Program-made: the position numbers and the translations under genes
Part shown: positions 1-6,974 of the stretch, piece after piece
Layout of the letters: the number at the start of each line of letters is the position of its first letter
Numbering within the stretch: position 1 is the stretch's first letter
Notes under the pieces: model-generated
Databases searched by the model: none
What the model was told of the DNA's origin: nothing
Seen by the model: the letters and a program-made list of their open reading frames with translations, nothing else
NCBI GenBank assembly: GCA_964602735.1
Contig: CAZRRV010000024.1
Location: 1 to 24,389 of the forward strand
DNA length: 24,389 bases
Source: CAZRRV01 sp964602735
GTDB lineage: Bacteria > Bacillota > Clostridia > Oscillospirales > Acutalibacteraceae
Direction of reading: 5' to 3'

Positions 1-8
1 CCTTTGCG

Positions 9-1310
9 TCAATGTCCGTGAACTTCGGACATTCCGGGTTCCCCTTTCTCAATGGCAAAAGGTGTTGTTGTCCTGCTTTTGACTGTTCCCTCGGAGCGAA
101 TGATAATGCGGGGGTGACAATATCCTTTCAAATGTACATTTTCAAAATTCAGCGCCATGAAGTTTTCGGCGTCCATGACACAGTCGGTTTCATGTCCGGC
201 AGCAGGTGAAATTTCCACGTTTTTCATTGTAAAAGTAACGGGTATCTCCTCTCCGCCATGGATATAAATCGGCAAAACCGCGCCGGTCAGCGTACAGTTC
301 TCAAATATGATGGATTCCAGCGGTCTGTGACAACACCATTGATGTCTGCCGAAATCCATATTGAAGAGTTCCTCACATTCCCCGAAAACGCAGTCGCGGA
401 TGACGATATTGCCCGGCTGCGGAAAACTCAGATCGCCAAAGCGCCCGTCACAATAATACAGAAAAGCGGTGATCGTCCTGTGCCGGTCGGATTCGACGGT
501 CAGTGCCCCTTTGGCCTTTCGCTCTGCGCTCATTGTGCCGCGAAAAGCAAATTCCGGGGCGGCACTGGTGCAGCGTTCAACAAGCATATTCCTTGCGGCA
601 ATACGGATTACCGAACAGCCGGAATGGAGCACACAGTCGCGCACCGTCACATCTTCGTTGCCGAAGCCGGCGACACAGTCATCCCCCGTGTAGATGTGAC
701 AGTTGGCAATGCGGGCGTTTTGTGAAAGAAAAATATCCACTCCGTCGTGCCCGCCGTAAACAACAATATTTTCAATGTCAATGTTCCTGCAGCGGAAAAG
801 TGCATGCGCCCAGTTTCCGGTATTGCGAATTGTATATCCACGCAGCGTGATGTTTTCACAGTCCCACATATTGATGCCGTGCGGCCCACGGTAATTTTCC
901 TCTCCGCCGGGGTCAAAACAGTTGCGCCCGTCAATCCAGGAATACGGCTCGCCGATAATCGCGACGTCGGTGGCACGTACCGCGCGAATCAGAGCATGCT
1001 GCCATTGAGAATGCATATTGGCCGCGCCTTTGATTTCATCATCAGTCTGCTGTAAAGTTTCCGCCTCTAAAGCGTTCCGTTCCAGAGCGTCATAATCACG
1101 CCAATCCTCACTGCCCTCCAACATGGCGCCGGAAAGCAGATGCAACGTCACATGAGAACGCAGAAGCAAACCTCCGGTGCGGAAAATGCCGGCCGGGATG
1201 ACCACCTCGCCGCCGCCGTTTTGAAAACAGGCGTCAATAGCCGCCTGAATGGCATCCGTCTGCAGAGAATCGCTAACTTTAGCGCCGAATTCCAGAATAT
1301 TGTACGTCAT
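9..1310 (-). CDS. GH28-like right-handed beta-helix glycosidase (polygalacturonase-related)
   Basis: A 433-residue protein with the fold pattern of pectinases: an N-terminal segment (about residues 4-50) with GGGEVVIPAG and TGGLLLRSHVTLHL, then repeated beta-helix turns. The family acid residues appear as HDGVD (D189, D192) and TGDD (D210, D211). The canonical NTD is replaced by GHD, and the usual GHG and RIK motifs read as SGCS and RIA, so the catalytic His-Gly and substrate Arg-Lys positions look changed. Family knowledge suggests hydrolysis of pectin-like or other acidic polysaccharides, but the substrate is unclear. No signal peptide is visible, so it is probably cytoplasmic and would act on imported oligosaccharides. 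The ATG has AAAGGA at the right distance. It is the last gene of a small unit behind the alpha/beta hydrolase. The fold call is firm and the enzyme specificity is not. Confidence 0.85.
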   Translation of the reverse strand: MTYNILEFGAKVSDSLQTDAIQAAIDACFQNGGGEVVIPAGIFRTGGLLLRSHVTLHLLSGAMLEGSEDWRDYDALERNALEAETLQQTDDEIKGAANMHSQWQHALIRAVRATDVAIIGEPYSWIDGRNCFDPGGEENYRGPHGINMWDCENITLRGYTIRNTGNWAHALFRCRNIDIENIVVYGGHDGVDIFLSQNARIANCHIYTGDDCVAGFGNEDVTVRDCVLHSGCSVIRIAARNMLVERCTSAAPEFAFRGTMSAERKAKGALTVESDRHRTITAFLYYCDGRFGDLSFPQPGNIVIRDCVFGECEELFNMDFGRHQWCCHRPLESIIFENCTLTGAVLPIYIHGGEEIPVTFTMKNVEISPAAGHETDCVMDAENFMALNFENVHLKGYCHPRIIIRSEGTVKSRTTTPFAIEKGEPGMSEVHGH

Positions 1311-1344
1311 AGTCAGTATCCTTTCTTTATGCTTTATGGCTTTT

Positions 1345-1547
1345 TTATTCCTTAACTGTCCCTGTCATGACGCCTTTCTCAAAAGCAACCTTGCCGGAAG
1401 TTTCATCTTCCGTAATCGGAAGATTGCGCTTTCAATCTGTATTTCCCTTGCTTCTTTTCGGCGCATCATCGGAATATGAACGCCGTTATTCCAATCAATA
1501 CTGCAGTCAAGAAAATCGACACCGATAATAAGAGATGCGCCTTTATC
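1345..1547 (-). pseudogene. Coding-like remnant between hydrolase and GH28 gene
   Basis: The 237-base gap between the two genes holds two coding-like stretches. One continues in the hydrolase frame past its TAG for about 60 codons (to a TGA at 1365-1367) and includes DFLDCSIDWNNGVHIP. The other, -1 to it, is open over 1345-1431 and ends with ITEDETSGKVAFEKGVMTG and then VKE and TAA. The tail FEKGVMTGTVKE resembles the C-terminal end of MalG/LplC-type sugar ABC permeases, which often precede such glycosidase genes, but the match is short and could be chance. Neither piece has a start codon with a ribosome binding site. It may be the decayed end of a transporter gene, or simple intergenic sequence. 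Confidence 0.3.
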
Positions 1548-2267
1548 CTACCTGCCAAGGGCGAGATCCAGTTTCGCTTTAAAATATTTGTAGCCGCCCT
1601 CGGCGCCCAGATCCCCGTGACCGCTCCCATGGATAACATGAAGTTCGATGTCCGCGCCCAACGAGCGCATCTTTTCCGTAAACGGGACGGAGTGATGTTC
1701 TAAAGCGACGGCGCGGTCGGCATCCGAGTGGAATATGCGGTAGGGGATTTTGGGCATCTCCTCCGCCACGTGAATGGGGGAAATAGAGCGCACCGCCTCG
1801 TCGAACGTCCCCGGCATCGCGGCAACCGCGGTATAAATCGTGCGAGGCAGGTCGGGGCGTTCGGTCACATGATAGATCATATCGCAGACGGGGCAGTTGG
1901 CGACGCATCCTATGGGAGTGCGCTTTGAGCGCAACGTGAAAATGAGGGCCTGTTGTCCTCCCATGCTTCCGCCCGCCGCCACTACGGGAAAATCGTCGGG
2001 GAGTCGGTAGTGCGCGAAAAGCACGTCTTCAATCTCGTCGCAAAGCGCCACGGTCTGCGGGTTCATCCACGCCCAGGGGTTGGTATAACAGAAGACGTAT
2101 AATACCCCACGCTCCGCAAAGGCGACGGCATCGCGGCTGTCGTGCGTAGTCATCCCGGTAGTATTCAGCCCGGGGAACTCGATCACCATGGCTTTCGGGT
2201 GCTCCACAAGGTGGGCGTTCGTGTAGGCGAACGAGCGGATGGTATCAAAGTTTATCTGTCCGTACAT
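1548..2267 (-). CDS. Alpha/beta hydrolase family protein
   Basis: A 239-residue alpha/beta hydrolase-fold protein. The nucleophile elbow is GGSMGG with Ser101. The acid is probably Asp184 in HSDADRAV and the base His217 in GSGHGD, so the triad is complete. The oxyanion strand reads VIEFPGLN near residues 28-35. The length suits a minimal esterase or prolyl-oligopeptidase-like hydrolase without a lid domain. There is no signal peptide or membrane segment, so it is probably cytosolic. The ATG has AAAGGAG seven bases upstream. It precedes the GH28-like gene on the same strand, so a role in removing ester groups (for example acetyl or methyl) from imported polysaccharide fragments is a reasonable guess from context only. 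Confidence 0.85.
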   Translation of the reverse strand: MYGQINFDTIRSFAYTNAHLVEHPKAMVIEFPGLNTTGMTTHDSRDAVAFAERGVLYVFCYTNPWAWMNPQTVALCDEIEDVLFAHYRLPDDFPVVAAGGSMGGQQALIFTLRSKRTPIGCVANCPVCDMIYHVTERPDLPRTIYTAVAAMPGTFDEAVRSISPIHVAEEMPKIPYRIFHSDADRAVALEHHSVPFTEKMRSLGADIELHVIHGSGHGDLGAEGGYKYFKAKLDLALGR

Positions 2268-2339
2268 AAAAAAGCTCCTTTCGTTGTTTGTCGCGCGGCG
2301 GTGTACGTACCGAACCTCGCAGGCAACCTTTTATTATGG

Positions 2340-2358
2340 CAGAATGTATATCATTCTG
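2340..2358. promoter_or_regulatory. Perfect 7-5-7 inverted repeat, operator-like
   Basis: CAGAATG-TATAT-CATTCTG is a perfect 7-bp inverted repeat with a 5-base AT spacer, a form typical of binding sites for dimeric repressors. On the minus strand it lies about 75 bases before the hydrolase ATG, directly upstream of a possible -10 (CATAAT, 2338-2333) that lacks a good -35. The position would suit local control of the hydrolase and GH28 genes. No regulator gene is in the window. Confidence 0.45.
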
Positions 2359-2568
2359 ATTTTACCGCCGACAGCGGGCGAATAAGCGTATGCCCGGGGA
2401 CGTTTGCAATCTGCGGGTGCAAACCGCACAGCCTGTTCGCGTCGGTTCCGTTTGGCGCGAGGGCAAACAGAGGGTTCCCGGCTGAGACGACCTTCGCCCT
2501 GCCCGTCCCGGTGTCGAAAACGACCTTTATTTCCGCCGCGTCGCCATTTCAAGATACATAAGCTGCAT
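2351..2568 (-). pseudogene. Frameshifted small reading frame, unknown product
   Basis: From 2548 to 2351 one minus frame is open for 65 codons with strongly GC-ending codons and a protein-like translation, including EIKVVFDTGTGRAKVVSAG and PGHTLIRPLSAVKSE. It has no start codon: a TGA at 2549-2551 closes it. In the frame needed for a -1 shift, ATG 2568 begins MQLMYLE just upstream, so one missing base would restore an open frame of about 70 codons. A good promoter (2626-2654) lies just upstream on the same strand. I do not recognise the product. A sequencing indel, real decay or programmed frameshifting could each explain it. The 534-base gap 2268-2801 otherwise holds only that promoter and the inverted repeat. 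Confidence 0.4.
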
Positions 2569-2625
2569 AGCGAAACTTCTTTCACCGATTCCCGCGGCGG
2601 GGCTGTATCTCGCCGATCTTCCAAA

Positions 2626-2654
2626 AAATTAGCATATCGGGGCTGTAAAGTCAA
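2626..2654 (-). promoter_or_regulatory. Sigma-A-type promoter for the hydrolase/GH28 unit
   Basis: On the minus strand, TTGACT (2654-2649) is followed after 17 bases by TAATTT (2631-2626). The -35 is near consensus and the spacing is ideal. Transcription would start near 2619 and run through the broken small frame into the hydrolase and GH28 genes. It lies about 150 bases beyond the fumarase stop codon. Confidence 0.55.
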
Positions 2655-2801
2655 GAATTTTTTAAGGCAACACCGCCAAGCACACGGCCGCGGCGTGCGC
2701 TTCGGGTAAAGGCGAACGCGCTCCCGGATTTACCGCGGCGGAGCAAAAACCGCGCCGGGATATACGGCAAATGTGGGAATGCGCATTTTAAGGCGCCGCT
2801 T

Positions 2802-3644
2802 TTACAATACGGCGGAGGCGTGGCGGTTTACATGGCAGCCGATATTTACTCCGACCGGCAGGCCGGCTATGTGAGTACCGGTCCATTCGATATTTACGCC
2901 GAGAGCCGTGGTTTCGCCTCCGAATCCCTGCGGCCCTATCCCGGTGGCGTTGATCTCGGTGAGCAGTCTGTTCTCGAGCCCGGCGTAATACGGATCGGCG
3001 TTGCGTATGTCGATCGGGCGGCAGAGCGCTTTTTTTGCCAGCATTGCGCACAATTCAAAGTCGCCGCCTATTCCCACGCCCACAATCACGGGCGGGCACG
3101 GATTGCCGCCGGCTTTTTTTACGACATCGATCACGGCGGAAACCACGCCGTCTTCTCCCGCCGACGGCAACAGCATACAAACCGAACTCATGTTTTCGCT
3201 CCCGAATCCTTTTGGGCAAACGGTTATTTTAAGCCGATCGCCGGGAACGATTTCGGTATGAATGACTGCCGGGGTGTTATCTCCGGTATTTACGCGGCGA
3301 AGCGGGTCGCCCACAACCGAAAGCCGCAAATATCCGTCACGGTAGCCTTTGCGCACACCCTCGTTCACGGCGTCGGTCAGCGAACCGCCGACTATATGAA
3401 CATCCTGCCCCACTTCCAAAAACACTACCGCCATTCCGGTATCCTGGCATATCGGGAGATCGCATTCCCCCGCCGCAGAGATATTGTCCGCGATTACCGA
3501 AAGCACCGAATGCGGCAAATCGGCGGTTTCCCTGTCACGCGCGGCGAGTATGGCGCCGGTTACATCGCCGGGCAGAAGCTTGTTTGCTTTTACGCAAAGC
3601 GAGGCGACAGCCCCGGCTATTTCGGCACAGTTTATTTCTTTCAT
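2802..3644 (-). CDS. Class I fumarate hydratase, alpha subunit
   Basis: A 280-residue protein matching the alpha (N-terminal) half of two-subunit class I hydro-lyases of the fumarase/L-tartrate dehydratase family. ICQDTGMAV carries Cys66. NPCPP carries Cys183 and the end NIGCHVNRHA carries Cys270, the expected [4Fe-4S] ligands with family-like spacing. GSENMSS and GVGIGGDFE are further family motifs. It would interconvert fumarate and malate in the cytosol together with a beta subunit. Start chosen at ATG 3644 because GGGGGAGAT lies just upstream and the alignment begins there; the longer open frame overlaps trkH. The beta subunit, normally the next gene, is not downstream or elsewhere in the window. 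L-tartrate dehydratase is an alternative. It lies 58 bases after trkH. Confidence 0.88.
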   Translation of the reverse strand: MKEINCAEIAGAVASLCVKANKLLPGDVTGAILAARDRETADLPHSVLSVIADNISAAGECDLPICQDTGMAVVFLEVGQDVHIVGGSLTDAVNEGVRKGYRDGYLRLSVVGDPLRRVNTGDNTPAVIHTEIVPGDRLKITVCPKGFGSENMSSVCMLLPSAGEDGVVSAVIDVVKKAGGNPCPPVIVGVGIGGDFELCAMLAKKALCRPIDIRNADPYYAGLENRLLTEINATGIGPQGFGGETTALGVNIEWTGTHIAGLPVGVNIGCHVNRHASAVL

Positions 3645-3702
3645 ACCGCAATCTCCCCCGGAAAGCGCAATCCGTGACGGCGCCGCGCGACGGAACATCT
3701 TT

Positions 3703-5133
3703 TCAGTTTCTCCATGACGCCGGAATGAATGTAAGCAACAGCGGGAAAATTTCGAGCCTGCCCGCAAGCATATCGAATATCAAAACAATTTTCGAGAACG
3801 CCGAAAAACCAGCGAAATTCCCGGCCGGCCCAACCGCCCCGAGCCCGGGGCCTATGTTGTTTAATGTTGCGGCGACTGATGTGAATGCGGTTTCGAAATT
3901 TCCCGCGTCGATTGAAACAAGCAGCACGGAAAGCGCAAACACCGCGACATAAGACACGAAGAAACACAGCGAGGTGTTTATTATTTTGGTGTTGACCGGC
4001 TTGCCGTCGATCGTGATGACTTTCACGCGTCTCGGATGCAGCATACGGGAAAATTCGCGTTTTACGACTTTCGCGTAAATGATAAGGCGCGAAATTTTTA
4101 TTCCCCCGCCCGTACTTCCGGCGCAGGCGCCGACAAACATAAGCGCGACGAGTATCACCCGCGTAAAAAGCGGCCAGCCGTCGTAATTTACGGTGGTGAA
4201 TCCCGTGGTGGTCATAATCGAGGAGGTCTGGAACGCGGCGTCGAGAAGGCGGAATCCGCCGGTTGACCGCCAAAGTCCGAATGTTATCAGGGCAATCGAC
4301 GAAAGCATGATCGCGAAATAAACCTTAACTTCCGCCGAATTAAAAGCTTCTTTTATCTTACGGCTCAAAAGCAGGAAATAAAAGTTGAAATTCACCCCGA
4401 ACAGCGCCATAAATACGGTGATTACGATTTTTTCGTAATTCGAGTACGAGGCGCAACTGTCGTTCAATACGCCGAACCCGCCGGTTCCGGCAGTGCCGAA
4501 TGTAACGCACAAAGCGTCGAACAGCGGCATATTTCCGAAAGCAAGCAGAGCGAACTCCAACCCGGTAAGGCCGGCGTATATCAGATACAGAACGATAGCG
4601 GTTTTCTTCAGGTTCGGCAGCAGTTTTCCCACATCGGGCCCGGGGCTCTCCGCCTGCATAATATACATGTTCTGCCCCCCGGCGGACGGCAGGATGGCAA
4701 GCACGAACACAAGCACCCCCATACCGCCTATCCAGTGGGTAAAACTGCGCCAGAACAGCATTCCGCGCGACAGAGCCTCAACATTTTCAAGTATGCTCGA
4801 CCCCGTCGTCGTATATCCGGAGACCGTTTCGAACAGGGCGTCAACCGGATTTGTTATCGCACCGCCGGCAATGAACGGCACCGCGGAAATAACGCTTATG
4901 GCAATCCAGCACAGAGCCACGGCGGTAAATCCCTCGCGGGCGTAAAATACCGTGTTTTTCGGCTTCTTCCGCCCCAAAAGTCTTCCTATGCAGAAAAAAA
5001 CCGCCGCGCACACCAAAAAAACCCAGACGGTTTTTTCACGGTACAGCGCGGATACAAGCGCCGGCAACAGCATAAGCGCCGCGATTACGGTAACCGACCA
5101 GCCCAGCACATAACGGATAATACTGTAATTCAT
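3703..5133 (-). CDS. trkH: Trk potassium uptake protein TrkH, membrane subunit
   Basis: A 476-residue polytopic membrane protein of the TrkH/KtrB superfamily. The four pore-loop filter segments are visible in order: YTTTGSS, FGTAGTGGF, MTTTGFTT and ACAGSTGGG, each bearing the filter glycine. Hydrophobic helices flank each one, and a basic cytoplasmic segment (VKREFSRMLHPRRVKV) follows the fourth pore loop. It moves potassium across the inner membrane and is gated by the TrkA ring encoded just upstream, only 9 bases away. The two are surely co-transcribed. The ribosome binding site is weak (TTAGG), which suggests coupling to trkA translation. The length is normal for TrkH. The C-terminus ends shortly before the fumarase start. 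Confidence 0.95.
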   Translation of the reverse strand: MNYSIIRYVLGWSVTVIAALMLLPALVSALYREKTVWVFLVCAAVFFCIGRLLGRKKPKNTVFYAREGFTAVALCWIAISVISAVPFIAGGAITNPVDALFETVSGYTTTGSSILENVEALSRGMLFWRSFTHWIGGMGVLVFVLAILPSAGGQNMYIMQAESPGPDVGKLLPNLKKTAIVLYLIYAGLTGLEFALLAFGNMPLFDALCVTFGTAGTGGFGVLNDSCASYSNYEKIVITVFMALFGVNFNFYFLLLSRKIKEAFNSAEVKVYFAIMLSSIALITFGLWRSTGGFRLLDAAFQTSSIMTTTGFTTVNYDGWPLFTRVILVALMFVGACAGSTGGGIKISRLIIYAKVVKREFSRMLHPRRVKVITIDGKPVNTKIINTSLCFFVSYVAVFALSVLLVSIDAGNFETAFTSVAATLNNIGPGLGAVGPAGNFAGFSAFSKIVLIFDMLAGRLEIFPLLLTFIPASWRN

Positions 5134-5142
5134 GGCAGCAAC

Positions 5143-6510
5143 CTAATTCTTCAAAATATCCCGCAGGTCGTTAAGCCCGGTGTTCGTTGTTACCACAACG
5201 ACCGAATCGCCTTCCATAAGCACATCCTTGCCCGTAGGGGTGATAATCTTTCCGCCGCGGTCGATACCGCAAACGAGCAGATTCTTTTTCAGGTTCATAT
5301 TCATAAGCGGGACCCCGATGATTTTTTCGGAATCGGCACCTTTTTTCACTGCAAACTCAAGTGCCTCAACCCTGCCGTTTACCATCTTGTAAAGCGTTTC
5401 CACATTGCTGCCCAGAGAATTCTGCATGGCGCGGACATACTGGATAATCCGCTCGGCGGTAATGTTTTTAGGGTAGATAACGCTACCTACCGGCAGTTGA
5501 TTTATTATTTTTTCAAGTTCCAGCCAGCTTATTTTCGTTATCCGTTTCGCGTCGCATATGCTCGACGCGAAGATCGACAGAAGAATGTTTTCCTCGTCGA
5601 TATTCGTCAGCGAAACAAAAGCGTCGGTATTTTTTATACCCTCTTCAAGCAGAACGGTCTGATCGGTGGCGTCGCCGCATACGACCACCGCCTGCGGAAG
5701 CTGTTCGCTTAGCCACTCGCACTTATCGCGGTCTCTTTCGATTATTTTCACGGCTACGCGCGCCCCGATAAGCAGTTTTGAAAGATAATACGCGATCCCG
5801 CTGCCGCCCGCTATCATAACCCGCTTTATACGCTCGGTGTGAGCGGTGATTTTCTGCAGCAGTTCGGCCGTTTCGATAAGCGGCACGCAAATCGAAACGA
5901 TGTCGCCCGCCCGGAGAACCAGATTCCCGTCGGGAATAATAACCTCGTCGCCGCGCTCGACAATACAGACAAGAAAATTGTTGTGTATCTGCGCGGACAG
6001 GTCGGCAATCCGAACACCGTTCATGGCGGAGGAATCCGGCACCCGGAGCTTTACCATCTGCAACCGCCCTTTGGCGAAAGTTTCAACCTCCATGGCGGAC
6101 GGAATTTGAATAAGCCGCATAATATCCATGGCGGCGGCTCTCTCGGGATTTACCGCCATCGACAGGCCGAGTTCCTCTTTGATATAATCGATTTCGTTGA
6201 AATATTCGGGATTCTGCACACGGGCTATCGTTTGGCAGTGACCCGCTTTTCGCGCTATAAGGCAACACAGCAGGCTTATCTCATCGGTTCCCGTAACGGC
6301 GATAAGAAGATCCGCGTTAAGTATTCCCGCCTCAATTTGTGTTCGGTAACTGGTTCCGCTGCCGGCGATACCGCGGACATCGAGCGTGGAGAGCGCCTGC
6401 TGCAAAACATCGGCGTCGCGGTCTAAAAGCGTTATTTCGTGACCCTCTTTGCTTAAATTCTCCGCAAGGGTGGTACCGACTTTGCCCGCACCCACAATAA
6501 TAATGTTCAT
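5143..6510 (-). CDS. trkA: Trk potassium uptake regulatory protein TrkA
   Basis: A 455-residue cytosolic protein with two tandem RCK units. The first Rossmann domain opens with MNIIIVGAGKVGTTLAE (GxGxxG) and the acidic LLDRD. The second begins near residue 225 with VMIAGGSGIAYYLSKLL and IIERD. Each is followed by an RCK_C domain, the last ending at VVVTTNTGLNDLRDIL. TrkA binds NAD(H) and ATP/ADP and controls the TrkH channel. Start chosen at ATG 6510 because the Rossmann fold begins there; the open frame runs about 36 codons further but into the RNase P RNA region. GGCGGTGA upstream is a modest ribosome binding site. The gene follows rnpB with about 70 bases between, so it may be read from the rnpB promoter or from one I cannot see. 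Confidence 0.95.
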   Translation of the reverse strand: MNIIIVGAGKVGTTLAENLSKEGHEITLLDRDADVLQQALSTLDVRGIAGSGTSYRTQIEAGILNADLLIAVTGTDEISLLCCLIARKAGHCQTIARVQNPEYFNEIDYIKEELGLSMAVNPERAAAMDIMRLIQIPSAMEVETFAKGRLQMVKLRVPDSSAMNGVRIADLSAQIHNNFLVCIVERGDEVIIPDGNLVLRAGDIVSICVPLIETAELLQKITAHTERIKRVMIAGGSGIAYYLSKLLIGARVAVKIIERDRDKCEWLSEQLPQAVVVCGDATDQTVLLEEGIKNTDAFVSLTNIDEENILLSIFASSICDAKRITKISWLELEKIINQLPVGSVIYPKNITAERIIQYVRAMQNSLGSNVETLYKMVNGRVEALEFAVKKGADSEKIIGVPLMNMNLKKNLLVCGIDRGGKIITPTGKDVLMEGDSVVVVTTNTGLNDLRDILKN

Positions 6511-6545
6511 ACCGGATTCACCGCCCGAATTTGCATTTGAGACCC

Positions 6546-6570
6546 GGGGGAGGGCTTTATGCCCGCCCCC
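6546..6570 (-). terminator. GC-rich hairpin between rnpB and trkA
   Basis: On the minus strand GGGGGCGGGC and GCCCTCCCCC pair around an ATAAA loop with one mismatch. The RNA 3' end of rnpB with its T6 run lies just before it, not after, and no T run follows the hairpin. It may mark a processing or partial termination point between rnpB and trkA rather than a full intrinsic terminator. Confidence 0.4.
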
Positions 6571-6576
6571 GTGAAA

Positions 6577-6919
6577 AAAGACCGAATCTGTAAGCCGAGT
6601 TCTGTATTTGGCAGTCATCTATCTGCGACGCGGATTGCTCCGCGCCTTCAGCCACTTTTCCCGGCATGCGGGGCACATATCGCCGGATTCAGTGTTGCTT
6701 CGGATAAGGTTTACAGGACCGCGCGGTCTCCCGCCGGCCGGTGAGCTCTTACCTCGCCTTTCCACCCTTACCTGCGTCGGCAGGCGGTATATTTCTGTTG
6801 CACTCTCTCTAAGGTCACCCTCGGCGGCCGTTAGCCGCTATCCCGCCCCGTGAAGCTCGGACTTTCCTCAGACGCGCGCGGAATTGCCGCCGCGCCCGCG
6901 ACTGCCCGGTTCGCTCTTT
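6577..6919 (-). ncRNA. rnpB: RNase P RNA, bacterial type A
   Basis: The catalytic RNA of RNase P, which trims the 5' ends of tRNA precursors. The conserved blocks appear in order on the minus strand: GAGGAAAGTCC (6869-6859, 5' strand of P4), AGAGAGTGCAACAGAAA, a GGTAAGAGCTCACCGG block, AGATAGATGACTGCC, and the 3' ACAGAACTCGGCTTACAG (6605-6588). The first and last conserved regions can form the P4 pseudoknot. The overall length of about 340 bases and the central AACAGAAA block fit type A. The 5' end is set from the promoter at 6927-6955, and the 3' end is near the T6 run at 6573-6579; both are approximate. Confidence 0.95.
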
Positions 6920-6926
6920 TTCGGTT

Positions 6927-6955
6927 ATTTTAGCACATATAAAACTTTTTGGCAA
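6927..6955 (-). promoter_or_regulatory. Promoter of rnpB
   Basis: On the minus strand TTGCCA (6955-6950), a 17-base spacer and TAAAAT (6932-6927) give a strong sigma-A-type promoter. The predicted start is near 6920, at the expected 5' end of the RNase P RNA. It begins only about 20 bases beyond the ilvD stop codon, with no terminator hairpin in between. Confidence 0.8.
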
Positions 6956-6974
6956 TGCCTTTTTGCAAAGCCGG

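Noticed and set aside
2334..2654. 106-codon minus frame in the gap before the hydrolase
   Set aside because: It is very rich in Arg and Pro and overlaps the frame with the real coding bias, so it is a shadow of the broken small gene.
2820..3677. 285-codon plus-strand open frame
   Set aside because: Lies exactly opposite the fumarase alpha subunit and has no protein-family features.
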